NCBI GenBank assembly: GCA_964036665.1
Contig: OZ038530.1
Coordinates: 6,214,501-6,278,500 of the forward strand
Reading direction: 5' to 3'
DNA length: 64,000 nucleotides
Source of the DNA: Gordius sp. MW1
Taxonomy: Eukaryota > Nematomorpha > Gordioida > Gordea > Gordiidae
Below the pieces are notes generated by a model that was not told where the DNA came from, did no database searches, and saw only the letters and a list, made by a program, of their open reading frames with translations. A program made the translations under genes and the position numbers. Positions 1 to 12,210 of this stretch are shown piece after piece (position 1 is the first letter of the stretch; each line of letters opens with the position of its first letter).

Positions 1-150
1 GACCAGTTAAAATTTAGACTACGTTTCGAGTTAATGCCAAATGTAGAGACACAGATGAAAGCGAATCTTGAACCAAACAATGATATAGCTGAAAATCCAA
101 CTATTATAAGACGTACAAGAATTTGGAAGAAACCTGTGTGTTTCTCATGA
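1..150 (+). pseudogene. Possible C-terminal tail of an LTR-retrotransposon polyprotein
   Basis: Frame 1 is open from the window edge to a TGA at 148-150 (49 codons). It ends in the pattern IIRRTRIWKKPVCFS, resembling the basic RRSTRxxKPPxRF tails that close many Ty3/gypsy pol proteins just after the integrase. There is no catalytic motif in view and the fragment is cut by the window edge, so the assignment rests on this tail alone. It could equally be a chance open stretch. Confidence 0.25.
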
Positions 151-344
151 TGAGTTCAATTTTTAGAATAGGGATAAATGTAATATAATGGATTAATACA
201 TTGTATTTGTATTGTATATACGTTTAATTTCGTTGTTCCTAGTGTATTATACACGTGATTGTTATCATATGTTTTAAGTTACTATTTTGAATAAGAAAGT
301 TGCACAGTAGTAAATAATACTACAGTAATATTTCAAGAAACTTA

Positions 345-1250
345 TACCAATTACAAATGACAAAGATTCGTTTCCCGATAATGAGCCAAACATAAGCATG
401 GTCGAACTTCTTGGGGAAGATGATGTTAGGACAATGAACAAAATACATAAAAGAAAAGCGAATGGCCCAGATGGAATTCCTAGCATGGGTCAGATGCCGA
501 GAAAAAGGAGTCACGACCATGACAAATCTATTTAACAAGATATTGGTAGATGAACAAATTCCTAATCAATGGATAGCAAGCACGATTAAACACGTATTCT
601 AAGGCAAAGAAGGCCTTCAAGAGTGTGGCAATTATGGAGGTATTAAACTAACTGGAAAGGATCTTAGTAAATATCATCTAATTAATTCGGATTTGTGGTC
701 GGCAAATCCACAATCGACTCAATCTTCGCACTAAGACAAATAAGGAGAAGAGATACTTAGGGTCTTTTTCGACTTTAAGAAAGTTTATAACACGGTCCCA
801 CGCGATTTAATATGATGGTGCTTAAGAAAATAAAAAATCTCTGACGCGTATATACGTCTTGTGAAATATTTATGAAGTCTCAAATTCGCGCGTTGAGACG
901 ACAGTTGGAGACTTTGAAGTCCCTCAGGTTGAAATTGGATTACATCAAGGATCCGTCCTAGGTCCCTTTTGAAACAAAGGAGAAAGTATTCAAAGAAGCT
1001 AAAAAGTGGTAAAGCACTTAGCTTAAGCTTAGTATGGTTTAAAGATCAACGATCGAAAACGGTATACATGGGGATGAACGTTACAGGCACCCCATCGCTA
1101 GATGACCATCTAAATTATCATAAAGTAGACAGGTTTACAAATCGCGGTTCGATGCTAAATGAAGAGGGGGGTTACGCAAAAGAAGTTAATGCACGAATCT
1201 AATGGCTATAGGCGGATCCGGTGTTATGTGCGTCACAAATATGCCAACAT
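345..1250 (+). pseudogene. Degenerate RTE-type LINE reverse transcriptase
   Basis: Fragments of a non-LTR reverse transcriptase of the type often annotated as craniofacial-development-protein-2-like can be followed over about 900 bp, switching frame several times. In order: an early RT segment with KANGPDGIP (about 450-480), then VFFDFKKVYNTVPRDLI (about 755-810, the palm block holding the first catalytic Asp), then VGDFEVPQVEIGLHQGSVLG (about 905-962), and finally KVDRFTNRGSMLNEEGG followed by KEVNARI (about 1125-1200), matching the late KxxKYLGSxxxxxGxxxxEVxxRI block. The FADD-type catalytic block between the last two segments is missing. Stops and frameshifts throughout make it a dead copy. 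No endonuclease domain or 3' end was recognised. Confidence 0.75.
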
Positions 1251-2295
1251 GGCCGAAGAACATAGCTTATAAATTCATCAGATAGGTTTCAAATTATGGA
1301 ATGGAAACTTGGGCATTAAACGTCACAGAAGAAAAGTTATTAAAAGATAAGGAGATAAAACTTACAGATTGTAACTTGGGTTATACTTATTACAAATGAA
1401 CGTTTTAGATTAAGATATTCAATATATGGCGGACTTGATTAACTAAAATCTTTAGTTTTTAAGGATCGGGCCATGTGGCTATAAGCTTATCTTAGTTCAC
1501 TTTCTAAATTAATGTTGGTGATCCGGAAAGCTTTGATAGCAGAACACTTTTTATATAATGGGAAAGAATTTGCACCAATTAAGCTTACTCTACATTAGGT
1601 AATATTCAGAGTAGACTCAGGAACAAACTGGCGAATGAAAAGATTCGCAAAATTTTGGCAATATGGCACAATTTAAATCGAAACCGGGTAATTTTTCTCA
1701 AATCATTATGCTATGTCATCTTCAGAGTCTATAGATAAATATGTAGATAGATGAATTAGAGATCGATTGACGTTGATAAAATATGTCTATATTCCGTAAT
1801 TGTGATTACATACATATGTTCATTTTCTAAATGCATGTATTTAATTATTTGAAGTTTATTGTAGAGTTATCATAATTTGATATGAGTATATTTATTTATT
1901 AGGAGTTATACATTATAATAACTCAGCTTTTAAGGCGAACTATTATGAAATAAAAGTTAGCAATTAGGATGGCAAATTTTTTTGTAAGAAAAAAGTAAGG
2001 AGAATTTTTGAAAATCAGTCAACGTCTGCCAATTTTCTAAAAAAAAATTAACGCTTGGTTCAAAAGTCCCTGAGCAGGAGGCGACTATGTGTGCGAAAAT
2101 ATGGGATGAGAGTGTGGTATTTGACCGTATTGCGGTCCTCTGCGAGAGTTAAGCAAGATTTGGTTGGATGGCGCAAAATGTGTATAAGGGGAAGGCCATT
2201 TTGCCAGGGGAGCCGTTAGGCCATTCTTCCTTCTAACGAAGATCGGAAGGCATTAAGACAGATGGTGAGTTGCCTTTGGAGAGCCTGTTAATAAA
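1251..2295. other. AT-rich region without recognisable gene
   Basis: 1250-2040 is AT-rich with many stops on both strands. 2045-2295 is noticeably richer in G+C than its surroundings and may be a remnant of an unrecognised mobile element. No coding signal was found on either strand. Confidence 0.4.
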
Positions 2296-2800
2296 ATAAA
2301 CGGGCCTCTGTGTCAATTCGGGCCTTATGGGGTAGCCCGACCCAATGCCCGAGCCCTGCTTGATTTAATCAAAACAAATTATCATTTTAAAATATGATCC
2401 TAGAATTAATATCTTCTAATAGCATTCATAATATAGTTCCAAACTCCATCCTCTACCACCTGTCTATCTTAATTTTTCTATTAAAATTGTATAACCTGAA
2501 TTTAAAATATATGCAAAATTTAAAAAATCTTATTTATTATAAAATGTCAATAAAATTATAAGTTATAATCATTAGTTAAATATATTGCAGTGATAGAAAT
2601 TGGAGTCCTTATTTTTAACATATCCTTATTTTTAAATACAAATAATAGCAATCCGATCTATTTTATGTTTATATGGTAAAATAATTTTTAATCTAAAATT
2701 TGCCTAAAAATATTTATTAAAAAAATTGGGTCGAGCTCGAGTCTGCAAGAAAAACTATTTTGGGCTAGGGTCGGGTTTGGACAAATTAAGAATTGAGACA
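2296..2800 (+). repeat. Diverged copy of the GC-rich-ended hAT-like family
   Basis: The left end is rich in GGGCC and GCCCGA motifs, the centre is AT-rich, and the right end has GGTCGAGCTCGAGTC followed by GGGTCGGG. This is the same arrangement as the intact element at 4167-4886. Neither terminal inverted repeats nor a target duplication could be delimited. Confidence 0.45.
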
Positions 2801-2830
2801 GTTAAAAAAATCCATATTATAGAGCACTAT

Positions 2831-3760
2831 TTTTTTTTTTTTTTTTTTTTAAGTTAAAAATCTTTATTAGGTAAAATCTATATATATAAAAAATATAAAA
2901 CACGATCAATAAATAAATATAAAGCGTGACTATCTTCATCGAGGGCCAGAGGACAGGTGTCGGAAAATGCCTTATAATTGTATTTGGCAATTAAAATTCC
3001 TATTTTTTGGCGCAAAAGAAAACTTGCTAAGTATTTTTCGGGAGATCTTTTTCCTATCAATTTAAAGAAGGCTAATGCCTGTTTGCCAAAAGTGGCGGAA
3101 CATGAAGCCACGATAGGGATAAAAATTTTAGAAGGAATTATATCACGGTATTTATGAGTTTTGCGTGCTTCCGCTAGAGCTAACGGGTCAGCGTTATTGT
3201 TAGAGGGTGCAAATACGTCGATGCAGGTAAAGTCCCAAGATAGGAACTTACCGTCATCCCATGGAATTGTGGATGTTCCATCGGGGCGCATTCTACCCTC
3301 AAGAGTGGGTTCTGATGGTTCGAGAATGGAAGGGAGCCGGCTTTTAGTAAAGCGGTTTGAATCAAAAGGTTGATCTTTTGATGGCGAATGAAACGGAATT
3401 TGTTAAGTTTACAATGTAAGGGGTGGTGGGCCCAAACATCCATTTGTTTCTTACAATTTTTACAAATCAATTGCTTGCAATTGGGATCCCCAGTCTCAAG
3501 GCGATCGCATAAGTAATTTCGGGGTTTGATAGTAAGAGCCCGGAGAACTTGCTTGGAATGCATTCCAGCCATTCGTGACCAGAGTCAGTCGTTAGTGACC
3601 TGAGATTGAAATGCTGTACGGCGTCACAACTCGAAAGTAGGTAAGCGACGGAGCGTGACACTATACTGGCATCCCAATGGTACCTGGCATTACATTTTCA
3701 AGCCATGATGTTAAAGCAGTTTGCGTTAAAAAATCTTCAGTTTGGGTGGTCAATTTAAAA
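2831..3760 (-). pseudogene. 3' end of an RLE-type non-LTR retrotransposon (LINE)
   Basis: On the minus strand the element ends in a long A tract (the T run at 2831-2850) preceded by AATAAA-like signals. This is the expected LINE 3' end. Reading upstream, two overlapping frames give the C-terminal part of the protein: a cysteine-histidine knuckle (CKNCKK, then HHPLHC), then RPDGTSTIPWDDGKFLSWDFTCIDVFAPS, quoted here only as a pattern around RPDG and WDFTCID, then FIPIVASCSATFGKQALAFF. The same order occurs in the plus-strand copy at 40976-41510. A CCHC knuckle followed by a PD-(D/E)XK-like domain is typical of LINEs that cut their target with a restriction-like endonuclease (RLE). The RT is missing (5' truncation) and a frameshift lies near 3200-3290. 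Confidence 0.7.
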
Positions 3761-3951
3761 ACGAGACACTAATTTTGGCTAAATATGTTTTAAATAGAGC
3801 AGTTGAAGTTTTTTTATAAATAGATTTTCGAATTCGATGCTCCAACTTTGAAAGAATCCACATGTTCGAGTTGGCAGCCATCCTATCCTTAAAACTAGGC
3901 TATGGATAAACTTAATGGTTATATATATATGTCATTTTTTTGTTTTAAATG

Positions 3952-5595
3952 TAGGGGAGACCGGGGACTAAATGGCCATAAAAAATTAAAACACGTCTTA
4001 AAAAAAATAATAAAATTTTTTATAACTCTTTACTGGAATACATTTTTAAAGTCTATTTCTACTATAAGAAAAAACTGGGGAAAAAGTACTTATATTTTTT
4101 TCTGAATTGAGTTTAAAAAAATCAAAAACCCTAGAAATTTTAAAAGTGCCCGGTGCTAGGTATAGCTAGAGCCCTGCACGGGCCGGCCGTCCGAGGCCCG
4201 GCCCGGCCCGACGGGCTTTCGGGCCGAACTCCGGCAGAATTGTATAAAACAATGGGCCTCGGGCTCGGGTCGGGCCTGATGCGGCGGCCCGACCTGAGGC
4301 CCGAGCCCGGCCCGAATTGAATTAAAGCAAATTAATCTTTTATAAAATAGGATTTAAATCAACTCAACTCAATATTAATAATTATCTTCGCGCAGCCTAC
4401 ATTATATAGCTTCTAAACTTCAGCTTATTTCCCTTGTCTAATATAATATAACTGACCTGAATTGCAAATCTTATTATATTTTATAGAATCATAGTAGCTG
4501 TTACAACTTTAGAAATAAGAAAAGTAACTATTTCAAAAAGTTTTTTATTTGAAACTGTTAAAAATTTATTTTATAAAGTTAAATTTTTAGCTTTAAATGA
4601 TTAGCTGAATAAACTCTAACGAGTGGAAACGGATTTTTTATTTCAAATTCATTCTAGTTGTAAATTAGGAGTAATAACAATGTAATGCATTTTATATCTA
4701 GATGGTGAAAAAAATTTCGGTAATATATTTTTTAAAAAATTTTATTTAGAAAATCGGGTCGGGCTCGGGCTCGGGCCTAAAATAAAAAAGTCTTTCGGGC
4801 TCGGGCCGGGCTCGGGCAAAATAAAAATTGAGAAGTCGGGCTCGGGCCGGGCTCGGGCCGAAGAAATTTCATTTTGCAGGGCTCTAGGTATAGCCCTGTT
4901 CAAGGGGAAGATTAACCCTGACCTTTTCACTTCTTAATAGTGTATGCTAACTCAAATCAATAAAAAGATTGTTACATTATAAAAAACATAGAAAATGCAA
5001 ATGTAATATGATTGTATTTTATATAATACAAATAAAAAAGGGTCAAGCTGACAATCCTTAAGTGCATTTAAAATACAAATTCTGCAATGGAAAAAAACCT
5101 TTAGTCGTTTTTTAAAGTATAATTGTAGTCTATTTTTATTTCAAATTACACTAAGTTGGATTATAAACAAAAAAATTTTTAAACCTGCTAATTTGTTAGA
5201 CACATGGAAAAATGAACTAGCCCCTCTCCGACTAGCCCCGACCCCTATTTTTATAAGCAATTAATAATTTAACATGTTATTGCAAATAAAAATTTAATCA
5301 TTAACGGTTTTTTTATAAATATCTCTTTATAAGATAAAATTTAAATTAGTCCAAAATATACAGCCAAGCGCAAAATACAAAATTTTGTCAAGGCTACTAA
5401 TAGCTCCGAAAAATCGTTTTTCTTCTATACAAATTTCAAATTTTATTTTTTCTGGGCCAAATTTTTTTTTCTTTTTACCTTATGTAAAAACACACATATG
5501 GTTAAAATTTTAATTATATATCTTTATTATTTTGAAAAATAAGTACAAAGTTAATAGTAACTCCGGGCTACGACTAGCCCCGGTCTCCCCTACAT
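3952..5595. repeat. Inverted-end repeat surrounding a nested hAT-like element
   Basis: TAGGGGAGACCGGGG begins near 3952 and its inverse CCCCGGTCTCCCCTA closes the unit near 5594. The two ends therefore form short terminal inverted repeats. The interior is AT-rich and non-coding. The hAT-like element at 4167-4886 sits inside it, so this unit is the older one. No clean target duplication was seen at its borders. Confidence 0.5.
4167..4886. mobile_element. Non-autonomous hAT-like element, 720 bp, with perfect 8-bp target duplication
   Basis: The ends are inverted repeats of each other (TAGAGCCCTGCACGGG... and ...TTTGCAGGGCTCTA). The element is flanked by identical 8-bp copies GGTATAGC at 4159-4166 and 4887-4894. 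An 8-bp duplication is the hallmark of hAT transposition. Both ends are strongly GC-rich (repeats of GGGCTCGGGCC) around an AT-rich core, and there is no transposase. Related diverged copies lie at 2296-2800 and, inverted, at 11400-11645. Confidence 0.85.
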
Positions 5596-6040
5596 TATTT
5601 TTAGATTAATAAAGGTGGATTCTCAAGTCATTGTATAAATTATATACTGAAATATATTAACACTCCTTTAGTCGGGTGGGATCCTGAGAGCCGTTTAAAA
5701 AGCTGTACAAAATATGTAAGTGAATATTATAATTTACCCTTGAATATCTCTGCAAAAGTTGACTTGTTTTTATCCAATTGTTTTTAATAGAGATTGTTTT
5801 AGATGCCCGAAGACTTCCAGAACCCTACATTCCATAATATGAAAAAAAAATTCAACATTTTTTTAAATATATTATTGAAACCGATTATTGTAAGCCCATT
5901 TGTGAAAAAAAGTTTGTATACATTTCTTTTTATTTATGATATTCAATTTTTAAACTCTGATTTTAACATGTTAATTTTTCCTCGTGATATTTAGAAGTGA
6001 TTATTGTGTGATTTTCCCCTCAATTTTTGATTTTTTAATA
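5596..6040. other. No recognisable feature
   Basis: AT-rich sequence. A plus-strand open frame at 5803-5994 has strongly biased AT-driven composition (F, I, L, K, N) and no recognisable domain, so it is not called as a gene. Confidence 0.4.
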
Positions 6041-7060
6041 TGTCTAATCTTGACAAGTGCAGTATTTTTGATAGTTCTTCACCTGAAGATGGTATATAAA
6101 CATAACAGTTATAACATTTTAACAAGTAGTTCTCGATGATTCTGATGATTACATCAATATGAGTAATCATGAATCTGAAAGTGTGTTAGCAGCGGATGAA
6201 GATGAAGAGGAATTAATTAATATGCCTAACAAAAATAGTTACTTTTATGGTAAGTAAATATGACATATTTCAAAGGGAAAGACAATACTAAACTGACACA
6301 AAAATTGTCCTAATAAAAATTTTAGAGCAAGGAGAATTTTGTATTGCATTTATCTGGAGTAAAGCCATGTAGATGGGCAGCCAAAACTCCTCATGATTAT
6401 TTCAAATTATTAATTACTGATGAGATATTTAATACTATTGTTACATTTCGCAACCAAAGAACAACCTCAATGACTTATGGAGCATAGAGGGCTTTGTTGT
6501 TAACATTTATAGAGCAACAATGTCCCAGAAAAGATTTTATAGTAACTGAGTTTTCTCAGATTTGATGATTTGGAGAGTAGGTACCCGTGAATCTTTTACT
6601 AATTTTGTCAACAACTGCCGGAATGCCTACACAGTATCAGAATATGTGACGATTGATGAGCAGTGGCTTTCATTTAGAAGTAAATTTATATTCAGGCATA
6701 CATCCCAAGTAAACCCTCAAAATATGGGATAAAATTTTTTGCATTGTGTCATTCCAAAACACTTTATACCTACAATGTAGTTGTACCCAGTGAAATAACC
6801 CTAAGGTCCTTATAAATTAAGTCATAAGAGTATAGATATTGTAAATAGGCTAACTCAGCCTATTTCTAAAAGTGGGAGAAACATGACAACAGATAATTGA
6901 TATACAAGTTACTCATCTCTTCAATAGTCATAATCTAATAATGGTTGGGACTTTTAAAAAATAAAACATTGTGCAATGATCATTTGTATACATTTTGCAA
7001 AAATTGTAAAACGTCGTTTGTTTCTGTACCTTCACTTGAGAGTGACCTGATTTGAGCATA
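6040..7060 (+). pseudogene. Degenerate piggyBac-type transposase
   Basis: A start-like segment (MSNLDKCSIFDSSSPEDG) at 6041 is followed by an acidic stretch with HESESVLAADEDEEEL (about 6165-6215). Across several frames come blocks typical of the piggyBac (DDE_Tnp_1_7) fold: TIDEQWLSFRSKFIFR near 6652-6700, KPSKYGIKFFALCHSK near 6710-6760, and RNMTTDN then YTSYSS near 6880-6920. In the family these correspond to the second catalytic Asp (T/VDExxxxFRGR), the KPxKxGIK block, and the third Asp (TxDNxYTS). Stops and frameshifts show the copy is dead. TTAA-flanked ends were not identified. Confidence 0.7.
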
Positions 7061-7690
7061 CCTAAAACTTGCGACTATAAATATACGTATAAAATGTATA
7101 TATAACTATTTTTATAGCCTCATAAAGCCCATGATATAAAAGTTTTCATTTGATTATTTTCCATATTCTTAATTTTATTCTTTTATAATGTATCTGTATA
7201 AAAGATTTATGAAATAACATTTAAAATTATAATAATATTAGTCGAGACCAATAGTAAAGTTATGCCTCAAATAAGGCCAAATGCCTAAGTTTAGAAAACT
7301 TTTTTTTCTATAGGTTATTATTTACCAAATTTTCCACATTTATAGTTTCAAACTTCTTTTATAAGATCTTTTTGATTAAACCATAAAATAAAATATATTT
7401 TTTTTGTATTCGCCAAAATAGTCTTAAGGGAAGAATTTCGAGGGTTGCTCTAATTATAGATATAAACCATTTAATAAAATAGCCAAATTAATATATTGAT
7501 TACGTATAAGAGTTGAAATATTATTCTTGCAAATTTTGATAAGTTTGTTTTATAAAACAACCAAGTTATAGCTTTTTAAAGTTTGGGGTTACCATGACCC
7601 CAAATACCATCCGTTTTAGCATTTGACCCACCCTACGGAAGCTTAAATTAATGAGCAGGCATAGAGCAATCGATCAAAATTATATTGGAT
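7061..7690. other. No recognisable feature
   Basis: AT-rich, stop-rich sequence on both strands without a repeat or coding signature that I can identify. Confidence 0.4.
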
Positions 7691-7864
7691 TTCACAATTT
7701 CCACCGTGATTTTCTGCTTCCCCCATATCTATCTAAGTACACACGAAGAGGGCGAGAATGGAAGAGAAAGAGAGGAGAGTAGGTAAAGGAGAGAGAGATT
7801 GTTAGTAAAGTAAACACAACGTACGCAGTAGGTACTCTAATGTAATCCGTTTTCCGACCATAGT

Positions 7865-8563
7865 TAGAGTTGTTAAATTGCTAAGTCGCTTCAACTACAA
7901 CGTGCACGCACACTGAGCTGTTTAACATGCTAGTTTAGCACAATGAGTGTTCGCTGTTCGGTGCAATAGTTTTAACAGTACCATGTAAAAATGCTCGAGA
8001 GGTTAGTCAAAGCAGCAAAATCTGTTAAAGCATTGAGCAGATAGCTCGAGCAGTAAACTCGAACAGATAGGAGATTTAATTGCCATTTCTTATAATAACT
8101 TACAATATTTGCTCATATTATATATCACAAATAAATTAAGAACTTTGCCCCCCCTCCCTTTATTTATCCCTTAGTTCCCCCCCCCCCCCCCCCCCTTATT
8201 TTTTACCCTCTATCACCCCCCCCCCTCCCCGGGTGAGAAAGAGGGTAAAAATAAGGGGGCGGGTGAAAAAGGGGGGGGGGAGCAAATCACCCCCCTCCCC
8301 CTGGTAAGAAAGAGGGTAAAAAATAAGGGGGGGGGGAACCAATAGGACAAATAAAGGGAGGGGGCAAAGGTCTTTATTTATTTATGATATTTTAGAAAAT
8401 TTTTGCCCTCATATTCAATGAATATGAGCAAATATGCTACTGTTAAAACTATTTCACCGAACAGTGAGCACTCATTATGCTAAACTAGCATATTGAACAC
8501 CTCAGTGTGCGTGCTCGCGTTTGTACTTTGTAGTTGAAGCTACTTAGCAATTTAACAACTCTA
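7865..8563. mobile_element. Fold-back hAT-like element with C-tract/G-tract core
   Basis: The ends are the inverted pair TAGAGTTGTTAAATTGCTAAG and its complement. They are flanked by ACCATAGT (7857-7864) and ATTATAGT (8564-8571), a decayed 8-bp target duplication. Inverted similarity continues inwards for much of the element, making it nearly palindromic. The centre (about 8145-8375) holds long C runs followed by long G runs. The same terminal sequence occurs in the 203-bp copy at 25425-25627, which has a perfect duplication. Confidence 0.75.
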
Positions 8564-8571
8564 ATTATAGT

Positions 8572-10010
8572 GGCGAATAAGGGAAAAGGGGTTCAACGCG
8601 AAAAAAACTAAAATAATGGACCTATCAATGAAACTTTAATCTAATATAAAATAAATAAATATTTTCAGTATAAATTAAAATGCGGTTAAAATCGGCATTT
8701 TTTGCACCTTCAACCTCGTCTATCTAAAAAACTGGAAGTTCTGGAAAAAATAAAATAAATTATTGTTCAGCGCAAAATTCTATATTAAAATTATACGTGC
8801 GCTTGCAGGAGGGTTTTTTTAGTAGACCTGTGTTTTTATTTAAACCTAAAAATCGAACTTTATAAAATCGATTTTATTTAATGGTTTAAAATAAATAGCT
8901 CTTTGTAATTTGTACTTATTTTATTAGATTCAAATTGGCAACTATTATAGTCATGGGGAGGGGCTGGTGGAAAAAGCTATATTAAGCATGTTCTAAAAAA
9001 TTATACCGAGTCAGCTTACTTAAATCATATTTTATATGGATTTATTGTTGGGCTTAATTCGACTCGCATTAATATCATCCCTTCCACTACTTCGATTTCT
9101 TCCATTTCTACCCCTTTTCACTCTTTAGACTTTTTTCTACTATTTTCTGCTGTTATTTTCCATTCGCTCTCACACTACATCCTTTACTAACCTCTATGCT
9201 AAAAAAATTTAGCGTACCCTTAAACCCTATCCTTCCCCGAAAACTGTAAAAATCCTGTACCCTTTAAAAAATCCCAACGAAATATTAATATTGTTCGAGA
9301 ATATGTACGCGATTATACTCGTGAGTACAACAATAGAAGTTCAAACAAAACCGCAGTATCATATCTAACAGAGTTGCCCTAAGTCAAAATCTATCAGTTC
9401 CCCTGAGCAGACTTAATAGCCCCAGTTCAAACGTAACAGAATTCCCCAGAGCCAAAACACAACAGTGGTGCCCTGGCCCCGGTCCTAAGAGTACTTCCCC
9501 CGTCCCCGAATAATACAAAAAATATCTCAATTTTGTTTCATTCTAGAAATCTTAAAGTTCAAAAAATGGAATGCATAAAAATTTTAATTAAAGTTTATTA
9601 AGTTCTTGTAAAATTTATAAAATAATCAGGAGCAAAAAATGTTATTAAATTTATATAATTAGGACTAGCTAATTGGGTATAAAATAGGGACACACTAGAA
9701 ACATGGACGGCTCGCAGGGCTTAGACGGGCTTCTGCTTTAAAACATATCAACGGGCGGGGCCTGTACGGGGTTTAATATAACCTAGAGGGCTAGGGGCCT
9801 ATATATACGTAAGGCCTTCTAAAAGCCCATTAAATTTTGATTTTTGTTTTATGAAGTATAAATAAAGGTTTTTGATTAAATGTTATATTTTATGATTATT
9901 TGATGTTTATTAAATTAACTTGGAAATTATATTATATATTTTCATCTTAATTCATTCATTCATTAATATCTCAACGCGCATTATAAATGTTAATTAGAGA
10001 TTATAACACG
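8572..10010. other. No gene; segment related in inverse orientation to 11985-12065
   Basis: 8570-8650 resembles the reverse complement of 11990-12060 (shared words around a TTAAAGTTTCATT core), so both are parts of one older repeat family. The rest is AT-rich with a GC-richer patch at 9690-9830 (GGGCGGGGCC, GGGCTAGGGGCC). No coding signal was seen. Confidence 0.4.
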
Positions 10011-10011
10011 T

Positions 10012-10150
10012 AATCCCATGGGCGTAGCAGGTTAAATTAAAAGGGGGCGATAATGATTATAGGAGGGACAAAAAATGTTTTTTTGATTAAGACATTTTGA
10101 ATTTAGGGGAGGGGCAGTGCCAGTCATTGCCTCCTTTTTTATCATTCTAG
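10012..10150 (+). repeat. Fragment of a DNA-transposon family with ATGGGCGTAGC end
   Basis: The sequence begins with CATGGGCGTAGCAGG and continues into a stretch rich in GGGGGC and GGGGAGGGGC. Related ends occur at about 24115-24225 (inverse, ending CTACGCCCATGGG), 44272-44320 and 49137-49290. Such GGGCGTAGCC termini are common for animal TIR transposons; the superfamily is not determined here. Confidence 0.45.
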
Positions 10151-10329
10151 CAACATTAGAGTAAAATTCAATATTTAGATAAACTTTATTACAAGTTTGT
10201 GTAAGATTTTGTATATTTATATATATATATATACATTAAAAAATCTACAAACAAATTTTATAGTTCTCGTTTCTTTAAGTTTTAAGTTTCCCTTATAAAA
10301 CAGCATTACTTTTTCCCATATCAAAAACA

Positions 10330-11190
10330 AAAATTTTATATATAAAAATGAAACTATGTATGTTTGTTTGTATGTTTGTGTGTATGTTTGTGTGTATGTA
10401 TGTGGATAAGGGCTGAACTCTGAAACTACCGGCCCGATTCGCGCGAAAATTTAGCCATAGATGCCCAGGGCGGCCAGGGGTAAAATAGCTTTTTCAGAAT
10501 CCTAAAATTCCTTTTAGTTTTAAAAATATCGGACATTACGTTTTAAAAAAGGACTAAACTCTGAAACTACCGGCCCGATTCGCACGAAAATTCAGCCATA
10601 GATGCCCAGGGCGGCCAGGGGTAAAACAGCTTTTTCAGATTCCTAAAATACGTTTTCGTTTTAAAAATTTCGGACATTTCCCGGCCAGTTTCATTTATAG
10701 CATCACATACAATAATGACGTCATACATACAAGGATGAAGTTTTCTCATTTAAAAATATAATAAAAATGTTACAGTATACGGTCAAAATTATTTTAAATT
10801 AAATAAATAAAAATTTAAAAGTTTAATAAAAATGTTACAGTATACATACGGTCAAAATTATTTTAAATTAAATAAATAAAATTGAAATTATGCAATTTTT
10901 GCCATTAGAATCACGTGGTCGATCTTTCAGATTCCTAAAATACCTTTTCGTTTTAAAAATATCGGACATTTCGTTTTAAAAAAGGACTATACTCTCAAAC
11001 TACCAGCCCGATTCGCGCGAAGATTTAGCCGTAGATGCCCAGGGCGGCCAGGGGTAAAATAGTTTTTTCAGATTCCTAAAATATCTTTTCGTTTTAAAAA
11101 TATCGGACATTTCCCGGCCAGTTTCATTTATAGCATCATATACAATAATGACGTCAAACGTAATTAAAAACATTGTAACCTTAAATAGGG
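10330..11190 (+). repeat. Helitron-derived repeats (5'-end sequence in tandem)
   Basis: It starts with the TATATATAAAAATG-TATGTTTG stretch typical of Helitron 5' ends. Three successive blocks (about 10405-10700, 10545-10760 and 10925-11160) follow with CTGAAACTACCGGCCCGATTC then CCCAGGGCGGCCAGGGG. The same words occur in the complete Helitron at 19694-21680 and in the fragments at 47955-48227 and 61510-61670. No Rep or helicase coding sequence is present. Confidence 0.6.
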
Positions 11191-11399
11191 TTATTTAAAC
11201 GTATTTTATTTAGCATATATGATTTTATGTTTTCCGGCTCCAAGTGTCGCTTTTTTATTAAAAAAGAACTCGGTTGACAGGAACTTTTTGACAAGTTTCA
11301 ATATGTACATGATTATTATTAACATTTGTAACACATATATATTGTTCAACAATTTCAAGTAAAATAATTACAAACTAAAATGAAAAAATAGATAATAAA

Positions 11400-11645
11400 A
11401 TTTATAAGGGCCCGAGCCGGGCTCGGGCTAGACAAGGAAAAAAAGCTGAAGCTTAGAAGCTATATAATATACGCTGCGCGAAGATAATTATTTAATATCG
11501 AGTTGAGTTGATTTAAATCCTATTTTATAAAAGATTAACGCCGCATCAGGCCCCACCCGAGCCCGATTATTTAATAAAATTCTGCCCGGGCCCGACCCAA
11601 AACCCGATTGGGTCGGGCCGGGCTTCGGGCGGCTTGTGCAAGGCA
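11400..11645 (-). repeat. Partial copy of the GC-rich-ended hAT-like family
   Basis: The AT core (11460-11530) is the reverse complement of 4320-4420 and is flanked by GGCCCGAGCCGGGC-type sequences. It is a truncated, inverted relative of the element at 4167-4886. Confidence 0.6.
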
Positions 11646-12210
11646 ATACCAATAGCCCCATGAAATTCACTAAATAGAATACAAATTTGGTGCTCATATT
11701 GCTTTTTCCCCCAATAAAAATATTTTGTCGTGCACGCTAATTATGCTTTTCCTCTATGATGTTATTTAATAGAAAATTTTATTCTATGATAATTTAATAA
11801 CACAGGTCTACAAATATTGACTTTGTGATTCCATCCCGCAATCAGAACAATAATTTTGATGGAGAATTTTGAATTGAACAATAATATGTTTTCAGTTTCT
11901 TTCCTAAACCCCCAGTTTTTTAGATAAACGAGATTAAAGGTCCAAAAAATGACCATATTTTAATAATGAAAAATATTAATTTATTCTTTAAGATTAAAGT
12001 TTCATTATAAATCCATTATTTTATTTTTTGTTTCACCCCTATATTTAAATCTATTCCCCTTTAAGTGAACCCCATTATCTTTTCCAAATTCGTCCCGCTA
12101 TCTGAAAAAAGGAGTACATATGAGTACTTACTACATACGAGATGTTTAATAACACATCAATCTCTCCCTTTCTCCTTCTTTTCCACTCCAGTCCCCATAT
12201 CTAGCCAAGC

